DNA of 64,000 nt. Source: Hibiscus mutabilis. Its lineage: Eukaryota; Streptophyta; Magnoliopsida; Malvales; Malvaceae. This document shows, in pieces, positions 34,665 to 47,439 of this stretch. The notes under the pieces are model-generated. The model saw nothing but the letters and a program-made list of their open reading frames with translations, made no database searches and had not been told where the DNA came from. The position numbers and the translations under genes are program-made. Each line of letters begins with the position of its first letter. The stretch's first letter is position 1. The DNA lies in assembly GCA_019671005.1 (NCBI GenBank), contig CM033719.1, positions 20,200,750 to 20,264,749 of the forward strand, given 5' to 3'.

Positions 34665-36484
34665 TGTAACATCCTGAAAATGGGGTTATAAAGATTTAAA
34701 TGCTAAGAGCGTGACTTGAGAATAAGTGATGAAACAAATATATGTGGCATTGAAAGACAGTAAGTTCTCATGCATGTATGATATATATTGGCTATGTAAC
34801 ACTCTAAAAATGTATCGGGTATCCTTTGGCATGCCAAAGGATTAAAAGTGCACTGTAAATTGTAAAGGGCTTAGAGCCTAATTGATCGATCATTCCTTGG
34901 CTTTAAGGTTATATAAAGATATTATTCGGGCCTAAAGGTATCTACGACTTTGAGGTAATTGAAAGACATTATCTGGGCTGGAGGTATGAAAAGGTAATTA
35001 AATGACTATTACCACCATTAAAAGGCAATTGAAAGACTATTGCCACCGTAAAAGGTGGTTGAAAGACTATAACCATCGTAATTCGAGAATTCAATGTGAT
35101 TTATGGTAAAATGATAATTTAAACTAGTTATATTGATTGCCAATATATGAGTATATGATGGAAAGCAAAAATGAAAGCATGATGTATATGTTTTGAACAA
35201 ACATGATTTGCGTAAATGCTTTGAGATTGAAATGCAATCATGGTTTAATAAATAGTTTTAATTGCATTGATAAATATTTCTTGAGCTTCTTCACTAAGCA
35301 TGCATTGCTTACACTCCATTTCATCTTTGCATAGAATTAGAGGCTTAGGGCAGCATTCAAGGCAAAGGGAATCCAAGACTTCGATAAGGCAATGTGTCAC
35401 CTTATTTCTGAAGATTTTGTAATCCATTTCATGTTTTTTTAGACTTTTAATCTTGTTGGTTAGATGAGCTTGAAGCATGTTGAAGATGTGTTTTTAGTTG
35501 AACTAAGTATGAGAGTTATATGCTTTAATATGACATGATATGCAAATAATGGTTGGATGCTTATGGTTGTGTTTTGAAAGCTTAAGCAAGTTTTGAATGA
35601 CATGTATGAATGGCATATGGGATATTTGGTTTATTCTGTGCTCTAAGTTGTATTTTGATTGTGTTAGTTTTATGCAATTAGGAAGCATGCCTCTAGTTTG
35701 AGTGTTAGTGATTAAAAATGCATGATATTTGGTTCTGATGTGCTTTGAGGTATGTTTTATATGTGAAATATGTTTAGGAAGCATATTAGATTGATTAAAG
35801 CATTCTTGATATGGTTTGGAGTTGAAAAACCAGGCAAAATAGGCATTACAGGTCTACTCATACCAGTACGGTACCCTCCATAATGGTACACGGGACCTGA
35901 TAATGGCATGTATGTTGGATTTTAAGCCTTGGTACCGATACAATGCGAGTCGTACCAGTACAATCATTTATATTAGAAATTTCCAGGATCGATACGGAGA
36001 CAAGTGTATCGATATGCACCATATCGTATCGGTACGAGGGTCTTAAGTACCGGTACATGAGTTAGTTTTTGGCAGTTGGGTTGATGCTGAAGTTTAGATT
36101 CTTTGCAAAATAGTCCCTGAATATTAGTATGTCAATTGAATGAGTTTAGATGATCTGTTTGAACTAAAAATTCACATGTTAGCATGAAATAGAATTAATT
36201 AAATATTGGTAACTTCCAATTTGGTTAAGTCCATGTAAATTTTTTAGATTTACATTTTGGTCCCTATAATGCTCGTATTAGCAATTGTGTGCCTTTTGGT
36301 GTCCGTTTCGAATATGATTTGAATCGTTGCTTGTATGTACACCATAGAACTTAATGTTGCATCTGGATATGATAAAATAAAAAATGGACCTAGACTTGAG
36401 TAAGGGAGTTCGGGTTTGCTTCGACAAACTAACGTGATTCCCTCGGTTCAAGTCTAGCTACTAGGTCAGGTCAATAGGGTTACA
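34665..36484 (+). repeat. Tekay/Del-type 3' LTR (1.8 kb)
   Basis: Starts TGTAACATCCTGAAAATGG directly after the polypurine tract and ends AATAGGGTTACA. It contains a local run of GGCAATTGAAAGACTATTGC-like repeats at 34950-35080 and a paired-palindrome array at 35859-36057. Immediately downstream is the Sirevirus-like gag, so the element was inserted there. The matching 5' LTR is missing because of the junction at 33058. Confidence 0.8.
35859..36057. repeat. Paired 12-bp palindrome array (LTR of Tekay-type fragment)
   Basis: About eight imperfect copies of CGTAYCGRTACG. Starts at 35859, 35879, 35931, 35951, 35985, 36005, 36025 and 36046 give within-pair spacings of 20, 20, 20 and 21 bp; the central 36005-36025 step is also 20 bp. 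Confidence 0.75.
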
Positions 36485-36704
36485 TCATCTTGTTTCATCT
36501 TGAAATTCTCATAGATAAGATTGATGAGCCCAATCTTGGTCTCCTTAACTTCATTTTTCCCTTCATAAGTAACTTCGAGCTTGCCCTAAGTCTCATTGGC
36601 ACTCGAGCATAAAGACATCTTGGCATATTTGTCAGGTCCAATAGCACAAAATAAAACGTGCATAGCCTTGGTATTGTATTACATTTGCCTTCGATATTCA
36701 TCGT
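36485..36704 (-). pseudogene. Sirevirus-like Copia gag, downstream part
   Basis: On the minus strand, after removal of the insertion at 36705-40260, the frame reads WRDEYRRQM, a stop, then KAMHVLFCAIGPDKYAKMSL. The KAMHVLFCA..G..KYAK pattern is typical of Copia gag in this group. It is cut off at 36485 by the Tekay-type LTR. The start half is at 40261-40482. Confidence 0.75.
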
Positions 36705-39700
36705 TGTAACCCCCTCGACCTGGCCTAGATGCTCGACCGAACCAAGCGAGCTACATTAGGTTTGCTAAAGCAAACCGGAGAAAGATTACGAAAATCGGTC
36801 CATTTTTTTCTTTTATCTTGTCTAGATGCATATAATTAATCCTAAGTGATCATGCTTGCAGCGGATGAAGTTACAAAGGAAACGGACCTCGAAAAGGTAA
36901 CCAATTACATACAATACATTTTAGAGACTAAAAAGTAAAATTGGTAAGTTAAAGGACCATTACTGAAATTAGGGTTATTAATCCTCAATTAGTCAGATTA
37001 CATGCTTGCATGTCAATTCTCAGCTCAATCCGACCATCCAAACTCAAGCAATTGCATTCACAACAAACATGGACCAAAATAAATAAAACAAAAACTCTCC
37101 AAACATACAAATAAATGAAATAACAGCTACTCATGCCGGTACACGAGCAAGTGTATCAGTACGCCTTGGCCACTTTATAAAACCCAGGTTCCAGTAGCTC
37201 AAAACCGTACCGGTATGGCTACGCGTATCGGTACACCTTGCCATTTTGCTTTTACATGTACCGAAACACTACCCCGCGTACCGAAACACTATGCCTAGAA
37301 TGGCTTACCCATATCAAAACGGCTATCCCGCGTACCGAAACACCATGCCTGATATGGCTTATACGTACCGATACGGGAATACGCGTTCCGATATGTCTGG
37401 ACATAAAATGCCCATTTTTGCTGGTTTAACTTACATTAATGGACTCCAAACCACTTAAACATGCTTCTAACATTCATACGACATTACCAAGGATTGATCC
37501 TAACCATAATATCACAGAACCACCCTCAACTCATGGCAATCATGCTTTAAAGGTAAACTATAGGTATGTTTCCTAAAACCACATTAACAAAAGTACCAAA
37601 ACTCTCATTTGAACATTTTCCAGCATATGCAACTTACTCACATATCTACAACATCAAAATCAACATGCTAGAATCATCAAAACATGGAATTCAACCAAAG
37701 CTAACTAGATGCATACCTAAGTAACTACCTGGCATCAACCATAAGCAAGGACTAACAACATGCTTATCAACATCAATCTAACTTCAAAACACAGCATTAA
37801 TCATGCTCAAAAACCATGCAATAACAAAATTTACAAATCCCAAAAACTTGGCGAACACATTGCCTTATTAACTAAAAACTTAAACTGAGTTCATACTCAA
37901 AAGTAGTATTTGCTCTTGGATCACTTTAAACCTTGTCTTTGCTGCCCCAAACCTCAATGCTCTGCATCATTAGGAAAAAAGAGAGCGTAAGCACACATGT
38001 TTAGAGATGATGCTCATAAAACAATGATGTATTTAAAATCCTTTGAAAACTAAACACTTGTTTTCAAACCATGCTTACGATCACAACATTTTCATTGATT
38101 CCAAATCAAAACATGCACATCGACCATATGCAAAAACATTTACAAATCACATGCTTAAATCCTAAAGCATTGTAAAGTAGGTTCAACACATGAACTTTCA
38201 TATATTGGCAATTATAGTGACCCCAGATAGTCGACCACTATCCTTGATTAGACGACCGCTAATCATTGGTTAACCGACCGTTAACCTTACATATTAGATA
38301 CACGGATCTCTCATGATGGACTCATTTCCACCACAACTTATACCATGCCTAGGCATGATATCCCAAACCTTGCCTAGTTCAAGATTTGACAACCTCGCCT
38401 AGTTAAACCGCAAGCTCTACCGACCTTGCCTAGTTAAACCACAAGATTACCATCGACTTGGGTTGCCTAGTTAAATCGCATGCCCCAAGTGAGGTCTCAA
38501 TAGTCTGAGTGGCCTAGTTAAACCGCCATGCCTCAAGGACCCATGGCCACGATCGATTTTGTTTATGTATTATAGTGAACTTTAATCCTATGGCATGCCA
38601 ACTATATCCGAACGTTTTCTCATCATGTCACATAGCCAATATATCATTTACAAAACCATTTACTCACTATTTTACAATGCATTATACAAATCACCACATA
38701 TGCGAACCATATTGCCAAAGCAATACCACATTCCCGACGGAATGAAAACCCATGCTCACTAGTATTTCATATACTTTTAAACCACTGCATATGTACTCAA
38801 AATCATGCATTTACAGTAAGTAAAACAAACCATGTTTTCGACCAAAACATGAATTACACATGCTCATATCCAAACCGATATTAAAGAGCAAAAAAGGGAA
38901 ACTTACTTCCGAGCTGAGGTAAGTGTTTCAAAATTAACCTAAACTACCAAAACCACTTTCAAACCTTTGAAAGACTTTTAAAATCATTTCCACTCATCGA
39001 TTACACCTCGCCTTGCTCACCAATGCAAATCGAGCTCCCGGCAAGCGACGATCAACCTCAAGCTACTTCGCCTTGATTATCCACTGCTTTGGCCACACAA
39101 AACTAGAGGAAACATGCATCAAAATGCATCCAAACCACTGCCTCAAAGCAATTACCCGCAACTCACAAGTTGCCCACTCAAAAATCATCTGAAACTTATC
39201 GAAATCAACCTCAAACACCTTCCAATCTTAACCCAACCACAATATAACAATTCGATACATCAAACCTCAACAATTAACATCTAAAAATACCTTTACAACA
39301 TCCTTTTACTTCCAGCAATGGTTAAACTCCATTAACATCACCAAAACCTTTAATTATCAATCTTTAACATTAGAGATTCAACTAGTTTCGGGATTACAAT
39401 GTTAAAACAAGCTATTAACGTTATTAAACATCAAAATCATGATTTAATCTGATCAAGAACCCAGCAAAACAAATCCAATTCGAAAATCTATTAATTTCAT
39501 CAATCAAAACACAATTAAACCAATTTCCCTTAATTAAACTATCAAAACACATTAGAAAAGAATTGTAAAAGATCAATAACTTGGGAATTTCAATAAAGAA
39601 CCTTTCATTAGAGGAGAAGAATGAACATTACCTCTAATGGATACTTTCTCCCTTAGTTGGATGAATTTACATGAGAAAACAAAGTTAAAACAATAAGGTT

Positions 39701-40260
39701 TTGTTTGGAAACCATTAAGAATCCATTTGAAATCAAAAGATTTAATAAAGTAAAGATTTACCTGAAGATTTAGAAGAAGAGAATGGTGTTTGGCTGGAGA
39801 GATTTTGAGAGAAAATATTTTGAGAGAAAGTTAGTTACGTAACTTTTGTTTTTAAGATTTAATTATCAAATTAATTCTCTCCAACCTATTTATATTTTCC
39901 AAAACACTTTTAAAAATAGCCAATTAAGGGATAAAGTCTGAGATTAAACTTTCGGGCAATTAGCTCCTTAAAGATTCAAACTTTTGACCCTTTTACAAAA
40001 TAGTCACTAAAACATTTTTCAAAGTTTACATTTTGGTCACTAGTCCAAAATGTACGATTTCCAAAACTCGTTTTCCAAAATTGATTCAACCAAAATAATT
40101 AACATATTAAAAATTATTTTAGAAGGTTTTTCCACATTTTTATCACCTTCAAAAATATTTAATTCGATCTAATCTCGAAACTGACTCGAATCTCTAATAC
40201 CGGTCCACTGAACCCTCAAAACAAACCCAAAACATCTAGACCCAAAACCAGGGCATTACA
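36705..40260 (-). mobile_element. Solo LTR of a Gypsy element (3.6 kb)
   Basis: Minus-strand ends are TGTAATGCCCTGGTTTTGG and GGGGTTACA. No internal coding region or second LTR is present, so it is most simply a solo LTR. Flanks ATCGT (36700-36704) and ATCTC (40261-40265) match at three of five bases, and removal of the insert plus one flank copy restores the gag frame WRDEY. LTR text near 38000-38300 resembles the LTR at 34665 in inverted orientation. Paired palindromes occupy 37132-37395. Confidence 0.75.
37132..37395. repeat. Paired 12-bp palindrome array (solo LTR)
   Basis: Copies of CGTAYCGRTACG, in places with AAACA in the right half, start at 37132/37152, 37206/37224, 37257/37277, 37310/37331 and 37364/37384. 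Spacings within pairs are 20, 18, 20, 21 and 20 bp; pairs recur about every 50-75 bp. Confidence 0.8.
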
Positions 40261-40482
40261 ATCTCTCCATTCTTGTCTCTCCTTAGGAACACGTCTTTCT
40301 CCTTCTCTCTTCAGAGGTAGAGTTGGTCCATCTATCACTACATCCCAAAGGAAATAGTCATTGGATTGGATGAACAACCTCATCATATTCTTCCAATATG
40401 GGTAGTTTACACTATTGAAATATGGTGGCTTTGAGATGGATTGAGACTCCTCCATGAAGTAATTACTGGAAGTAGAGGCCAT
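40261..40482 (-). pseudogene. Sirevirus-like Copia gag, start half
   Basis: Minus-strand start MASTSSNYFMEESQSISKPP leads to FNSVNYPYWKNMMRLFIQSN and DYFLWDVVIDG, the usual N-terminal gag pattern of plant Copia elements. The frame enters the solo LTR at 40260 and resumes at 36704. The primer site TTTGTATCAAAGC lies upstream near 40555-40566, next to the LTR. Confidence 0.8.
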
Positions 40483-40567
40483 GGATGACTTGAAAATTTA
40501 TTGAGCAACCTTAGGATCTACTCAAGAGGATGTAAAGCCTTCAAATGAGAGTAGCTTTGATACAAAT

Positions 40568-41744
40568 TGTTGAGTTGATCAATCAATGAGAATGGCCAAG
40601 AGGGGGTGAATTGGTAATTAAAATTTTGGTGGGAGCAAATTGAAAAAAGAAAAAAAAAATTCAAGATGATTTATAGTGGTTCAACCTTCTAAACAAGGTC
40701 TACATCCACTACCTTAGCTTCCATACTTAGGATTTCATAAATTCATAGATTTTTTCCTTTTAGGCTAAAAGAGATAACCTCACAAATCACCTAGACTTGT
40801 ACCCCAAAGTCTATTGACCTCTTAACTAAAAATGAATACAAAGAAGCAAAATTTGAGAATCCTCCTCCAAAGGAGATTGTTTGCACAATTTTAAGCACGC
40901 TAAAACCCCAACACTTGATGGAAAAAAATACAATAACCTCACTCAAGTGTGTACAAGATTTTACAATGAAAAGGCTTTAAAACTTTGGATTTGTGCTTGA
41001 ATAATTTTGGACTGTTGTCTTGTTGTTGAAGAAGCTTTGGAGACTTGTTTTAATACCCTCTCATTGATTTCTAACCATTTTGGTTGTTGGGTAATCGAAT
41101 ATAGCCATTGAGCTGCAATTTTCCCGCATTAAATGTTGTTTGGAAACTATGGGTATTGGTATGCGAGAGCCCGTATCAGTACCTACTTAAAGAAGAAATA
41201 GCCATTAGAAACACAGGGCGTACCGATACGTGGGCTTACATATCGGTACGGAGTAAGGGGTACTGATATGCTAAGGGTTGTACTGGTACTAAAATTACTC
41301 ACTAGAATTTGATAGAGCTTCAGGGTATCGATATGCTGAAGATCGTACCAGTACTCAGAGCAAAATTCTTCGAGTCTTAAGAATATCGTATCGATACAAG
41401 GTTTACTGTACCGGTATTCAATATGTTCAAAATATTTTTAAGCTCTAGTGGGTATCGGTACGGGGTTCACCGTACCAGTACTGACAAGATGTTCAAAAGG
41501 AAAATGTTAAAAGCCCGTACCGGTACGCTAAGAGTCGTACCTGTACTCGTTTACCAATTTGGTTTATAGTAACAAAAATTTGTACCGGCACTTTAAGTCC
41601 ATACCGATACTCATTAACCAAAATGGTGTTTTAGAGTACCAAAATACTTAGTAGAATATTCCCTTTGAAAATATTCTTATACAAAATATTTTCATTGAAG
41701 TTAGTTAATTTTGCTCGAATGCTTGACAAAATATAGGTTTAACA
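40568..41744 (-). repeat. Sirevirus-like Copia 5' LTR (1.2 kb)
   Basis: Minus orientation. It begins on the plus strand TGTTGAGTTGATCAATC and ends GTTTAACA, with the primer binding site immediately left on the minus strand. The GAGGGGGTGAATTGG text is typical of this group. The paired-palindrome array occupies 41152-41611. The partner LTR has been lost. Confidence 0.75.
41152..41611. repeat. Paired 12-bp palindrome array (Copia LTR)
   Basis: Eight pairs start at 41152/41172, 41219/41239, 41259/41279, 41324/41344, 41387/41407, 41451/41471, 41516/41536 and 41581/41600, a spacing of 20 bp (last 19). Pairs recur every 63-65 bp from 41259 on. The clearest copies are CGTACCGATACG, CGTATCGATACA and CGTACCGGTACG. 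Confidence 0.85.
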
Positions 41745-43252
41745 ATTGAAATATCATTCAAGAAGCATAAGATTACCTCAAATCATCAAGAAATCAGAAT
41801 TGGAGAAGTTCTTCAAAATCAATGTGAAAATTGGAGAGGAAAATGGTGATGAGAAAATAGAGAAATTCTTTGTATTTTGAAAGAAATTGACAGAAAATTT
41901 AGTCAAGAAGTAAAATAGAGATTATAAAAATCATTTTAGACTTTTGAGAATCAAGAGAAAGTTGAAAATGAAAAGGAAGAGCTATCTTCCATGAAAAAAC
42001 CGCTGGTGGTTATTATAAATAGGGGTACTTATCGAGCGAGTCGATCGCGAGTTGAGTAGTGCTAGACTCGTGCTTGTTAAAAAGTCTCATTGCTCGACTC
42101 GATTCGTTGCTCGTTAAGCTCGATAAAATTTTGCTCGACTCGTGCTCAATAAAAGAACTCGTTCGACTCAACTTGTTGCTCGTTAAGCTCGCTAAGCTCG
42201 CCAAAATTTTTGCCTTATTTTTTTAAATATAGGTAAAGTCTAGTGATACTATTAGAGATTAATATAAACATAGAAATTCAAGAAAAAAAATGAAGTCTGA
42301 GGAGATAAATAAACGAACCTGCCATGACCGATTTAGAGATTAAGTCATTATTTGAGTGTAAGACTCTTTTTAGTTTCTCAACAATCTTTGATGAACAACA
42401 AATGAGAGAATGCCTTAGTTCTAACTTTCAGTTGTACTTTTTTTATATGGGAAGCGAAAACTGAAGACTTTTTCCCTTTTCTACTTTTATACATAAGGTA
42501 ATAATAAAAGAAAAGGGAAAAACTTTAATAAAAAAAGAAAGACTCGTTATTATAATTTAATTTCTTATTAATACAAGTTAAGTTGTTTAATTCTCGTGAA
42601 ATACAAAACGTTTTGAAAATTTGAAACCAAAATTTTATGGGTAAATTACTAGCAATACACTAATTTTTTTTAGAGTTTCAACTATTATTTAAACTTCTTA
42701 AAACCTAGTTTTTTAAGGTAGCCACCAAAAAATCATAAAAGATTTATAAAAAAAACAAGTAGCTGCTCACGAACTTATCGAGTCAAGTTGAGCCTTGCTC
42801 GACCCAACTCGCTAAGATATCGAGTCGAGCATTAACTGAGATTTGCCTGAGTCAATCTTGAGTTGTTTGTGAGCTGCTCAACTCAATAAGCACCCCTAAT
42901 TGTAAATGAGAGGGAATTTTGTTAAAAATCATGTAATGGTTTAATTGCCTCATAAAAGATTCATATTTTTCACCCCTTACAAATTAGTCCTTTTTCTTTT
43001 ACAAAAAGGTCACTAAAACTTTTAATCAACAACTATTAGTTTAATTAAAATCTTTCTTATTAAATCAGAATTTGTGTAAAACACTATGTCGACTATTAAA
43101 AATATTTTGACTTATCAGTATACTTAAAATAATATCAATATACCTTTTAAAAATCCAAAAATGAATCTTACCTATCAAGATCCAAATCAAATCTCAATCC
43201 GGTTCATCACTCATCTACCCAAAACTTCTAACCCAAATTTTAGAATGTTACA
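41745..43252 (-). mobile_element. Gypsy LTR remnant (carries the hAT element)
   Basis: On the minus strand the LTR starts TGTAACATTCTAAAATTTGGG-like at 43252 and runs to 41745, interrupted by the hAT element at 42020-42898. It resembles the 39570-40260 end of the solo LTR. The left end is cut by the Copia LTR at 41744. There is no coding content. Confidence 0.6.
42020..42898. mobile_element. hAT-type non-autonomous element
   Basis: Terminal inverted repeats TAGGGGTACTTATCGAG and the complement of CTCAATAAGCACCCCTA. The flanks ATTATAAA (42012-42019) and ATTGTAAA (42899-42906) form an 8-bp target duplication with one mismatch, the size typical of hAT. Many CTCGACTCG and GTTGCTCGTTAAGCTCG subterminal repeats occur near the left end. 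There is no transposase frame. Confidence 0.85.
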
Positions 43253-43725
43253 ACAAGAGTGGCAATATTTTTGTCATCAGTTGTGGTGACATTGCGTTGT
43301 TCCGATGCGTCGAGATTTGTCACAACATCAGATTTTGTCACTACAATATCCTAATTTTATGTATCCTCGCGCCTTTAGACTTCAATATCCATAGGAGATG
43401 ACTCTTGAGATATGTCATTCACAACCATTGCAACTTGCCCGACTCTTGTTTCCAAGTTTTTCAATGTAGCCTCGTTATGCTCTATGCATTCTCGGAGCAT
43501 TACTTCATTCAAACTAGATTGTTTTGGCATTGTCGTGACATCACTCGGTGCTACATCAGTATTGCTCGGCAATGCTTCAACCATTTCCTCGACATTTAAT
43601 GCATTCACTAATTTTCCAAGTTGAGATTGCAATGTTTTCACAGATGCTTCATGTCTCTTAAAATATTCAGTAAACAATTGCCCTTGATAGCTTTTAGTTT
43701 TTAAATAATCCTGCAAAAGAAAAAC
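43253..43725 (-). pseudogene. Athila gag fragment, minus strand
   Basis: From 43725 down the frame reads YLKTKSYQGQLFTEYFKRHE, then KTLQSQLGKLVNALN and a C-terminal NEATLKNLETRVGQVAM, an ATLKNLE..VGQ box typical of Athila gag. The N-terminal half and capsid are missing, apparently by deletion. A TTTTTCTTTTGCAG acceptor-like sequence lies just upstream, at about 43712-43725. Confidence 0.7.
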
Positions 43726-44136
43726 AAACAACTGCAAACAAAAGATCAGTGGGTTATTGAAAATGAAAACAATCAATAACAAAACAAAGCATTCATTATG
43801 AATTCCGACAACGGTGTCAAAAACTTGATTGTGGTGTAGCATTCATCTAAAAATAGACTGACTGATGTCGTGACTTTCGTGCAGACATACACATCGTTAT
43901 AAAGTAATAAAAGTGGCCACAAAAGAGTCTAGATATCGAGATTGGATATTGGAATGCTATTGAATGTATTGGGAAAATGCAATAAACATAAAGGCAATAA
44001 AGTGTGGGGTTGTGGTGTAACAACAATCAGAAGAAAAACAATTCAATAAAAATAAAAATAATTAAGATATGATGGCATCAAGGTAACACAACATAGAAAA
44101 ATGATATACAAGAGTCTTGACAAAATATAGATGAAG

Positions 44137-44445
44137 TGTTGAGAAATCAGGATAATCAGGAAGGAATTAAACAAACAAGAACACATGATTTTAACGAGGT
44201 TCGGCAATGTGCTTACGTCCTCGAGAGCGATGAGCGGCTGTTTGTTATTGTGAGATTGATCATACAATTAGGTTACAAATACATTATGTAAGAGTAATTC
44301 CGGTACAATTACTAAAATACCTTGTACCGTACCGCGGGGCTTCACCCCTGCACCCCCAAACCTACTTAATCCTAGCCCACAGACTAACTCAAAACTCCTT
44401 TAATGGATAGATATCATCCATCTAGTATATGAGCCATACTTAACA
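44137..44445 (-). repeat. Copia-2 3' LTR
   Basis: A 309-bp LTR with TGTTGAGAAATCAGGATAAT at its plus-strand start and CATACTTAACA at the end. It carries CCGCGGGGCTTCACCCCTGC near 44332, missing from the other LTR. Confidence 0.9.
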
Positions 44446-47439
44446 AAACTCCACCTTGGAGTTTCTCACACATCAAAGTGGGTTGGGCTACCATGCTTCT
44501 CTTGCAATTGCAAACATTTAACAGGTCCAAGTAATGCATGAACTTGTCAGTAGTAATTGGCTTGGTCAACATATCAGCTGCATTGTCTGTGGTATGCACC
44601 TTCTGTAACAATATCTCACCAGATGCAATCAACTCTCTAATCTTGTGAAACCTCACATCAATATGCTTATTTCTAGCATGATACATCTTATTCTTAGCCA
44701 AATGAATAACACATTGGCTATCACAATGCAACTGAACTCCACTTTGCTGAATAGCCAATTCCTTCACATATCCTACAACCATATGATCATTTTGCTTACT
44801 ACCAAAAATAATTCCATGTCCTATAGTACCCTTCAAATACCTAAAAATCCACTTGACTGCTTCCCAATGTAGTCTACCTAGTTTAAACATGTATTTACAG
44901 ACTTGACTAACAACATGAGCTAAATCAAGGCGAGTACATACCATCGCATACATCAGGCAGCCTACAACACTGTTCTGAAGAAAGCTTAAAATAATTTGCC
45001 AAGGGAGTGCTCACGGGCTTTGCATTGCTCATCCCAGACCTGTCCAACACTTTCTCAACATAGTCTTGCTGAGATAACCACAGTTTCCTTGAGCCTCTAT
45101 CTTTGTGAATCTCCATTCCAAGAATTTTCTTTGCAGCTCCTAATTCTTTCATATCAAACTCCTGGCTCAATAAAGCTTTCAAACCTACAACATCATGCAT
45201 ATTCTTCGCAGCAATCAACATATCATCAACATACAGTAGTAGAAAAATAAAAGAACCATCATCAAGGTTTTTAACATAAACACAACAATCATATTCATAT
45301 TGCTTGTAGCCAATTTGAATCATGTAGGAGTCGAATCGTTTGTACCATTGTCTTGGAGACTGTTTCAACCCATACAAAGATTTCTTTAACCTGCAAACCA
45401 GATGCTCATATCCTGATTGAGTGAACCCTTCTGGTTGCTGCATATAAATCTGTTCCTCTAGATCATCATGGAAAAAACAGTTTTAACATCCATCTGCTCT
45501 AAATGCAAATCCCCACTAACTACTAATACAAGTACTGCCCTAATTGAAGTATGCCTAACAACAGGAGAAAAGATTTCATCATAATCAACTCCCTTATGTT
45601 GTGTTTCTACCAATTGAGCCTTTAACTTTTCCCCCACTTTTTTCTGATACTGTTGGTTTCCTTTGATACACCCATTTGCAACCAATAGCCTTCTTTCCCT
45701 CATGAAGCTGAACTAGCTCTCATGTATGATTTTTCTTCAAAGACTTCATCTCTTCAACCATTGCAGTCATCCATTTCCCTTTCTCTGGACTAGTGATAGC
45801 TTTTTGAAAAGTAGCTGGATCATCACTGATAATGTGAAGTGTAAAAGACACCATGTCTTCAAAACCCAATCCGCCTGGAGCCTTTATATTAGCGCGTCTC
45901 TCTCTATCTCTGGCTAGATTATAATCCTGCAAATCAACTATATTAGAACCACCATATGTTGAATTAGAACTCTCACCTTTTTCAGCTACTCCTGGACATT
46001 GTTCTAAATCCAATAGCACCTTGTCTTGGTTCTGCTGCAACATGAACTGCTCATAAAAAATTGCATCTCTATTGATCACTATTTTCTTTGCAATCGGATC
46101 CCAAAACTTGTACCCTTTAGCATATTTCTTGTAGCCTAGAAAAATGTACTTTCTCGACTTTGCATCAAGTTTTGATCTTTCATCAACAGGTACATGCACA
46201 TAAGTATGACAACCAAAAATCCGTAAGTGATCAAAATCAACTACATTACCTATCCATACCTCTTCTGCAACTTTGCCACCCAAAGATGCCCATGTTAATG
46301 AGGTAGCATGCCATACTCATAGCCTCTGCCCAGAAGCTTATAGGAAGACATGCATTCAATCTCAAGCACCGAGCCCTCTCAGTTAATGACCTATTCATCC
46401 TTTCAGCAACACCATTTTGTTGTGGTGTCTTGAGCACTGAAAAATGTCTCTAAATCCCATGCTCCTCACAGAATTTTTGAAATTGTGAATATGTGTACTC
46501 TGTGCCATTATCAGACCTTAAGTACTTGATCTTTCTACCAGTTTGGTTCTCCACCTCAGCTTTCCACAACTTGAACTTGGCAAATACTTTAGATTTCTAT
46601 TTCAAGAAATACACCCAAACTTTCCTAGAAAAAATATCAATAAAAATAACATAATACATAGATCCACCCAATGATGATTCCCTGGTAGGCCCCTATACAT
46701 CAGAATGCTCATAATCAAGAATCCATTCAGTTTTGTGCTTTTCAGTCGTGAAACTAACTTTAGTCTGTTTACCAAAAACACAAAACTTACAAAACTCGAG
46801 CTTGCAGCTTTTAACACCATGCAACAAATTTCTTTTATGCAATTCAGCCATTCCACATTCACTAAGATGACCAAGACGCATGTGCCACTGTTTTGTATTA
46901 TCATCATATGACTCAACAGAATGAGTTCCACCTACAACTGTACTCCCTAACAGTTTATAGATATTCCCTGCAGTTATCTTTCCTTTCATCACAGTCAATG
47001 CACCTTTAACAATTCTAATGGTTTCCCTGTCCTCATCTACTTTAGGAATAAAACCATTCTTATGTAAAGTGCCCAAGGAAATTAGATTTTTTTTCAAATT
47101 TGGTATATGCCTAACATCACATAATGTTATAAAAGTACCGTCATACATCTTAATTCTGACTTTACCAATACCAACAATATTGCAACATCTATCATCAGCT
47201 AAATAGACTAAACCAGAGTTAACAGACACATAAATAGAAACCCACTCCCTGTTAGGCGTTATATGATAGGAACATCCTGAATCAAGAATCCATGCATCTG
47301 TGAGCTGAGTTGTTGAAATAGAAAGCATATCACCATCACTGCAATCTGAATTGTCATTCTGCACCATATTCACATTTTTGGATGATGCATCATGTTTATC
47401 ATTTATCTGCCTTTTTAACTTTGGACATACTCGCTTCAT
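44446..47439 (-). pseudogene. Copia-2 pol, broken
   Basis: Minus-strand order. CCHC knuckle CYKCKEPGHMKRVC spans about 47420-47465. Protease AWILDSGCSYHIT is near 47290. GAG-pre-integrase WHMRLGHLSE is near 46870-46900. Integrase fragments are TPQQNGVAERMNRSL near 46380-46430 and DHLRIFGCHTYVHVP at about 46230. RT is at 45703-45458 and 45443-44925, with LLLYVDDMLIAAKN. RNase H is reduced to LHCDSQCVIHLAKNKMYHAR, and the preceding segment that carries the first catalytic Asp appears deleted near 44770. Frame breaks occur throughout. Confidence 0.88.

Noticed and set aside
35858..36058. 66-codon minus-strand frame over the palindrome array
   Set aside because: The Tyr-Arg-Tyr peptide is just the translation of the GTATCG and GTACCG palindromes.
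42013..42204. 63-codon minus-strand frame in the hAT element
   Set aside because: It is composed of subterminal CTCGA repeats of the element.
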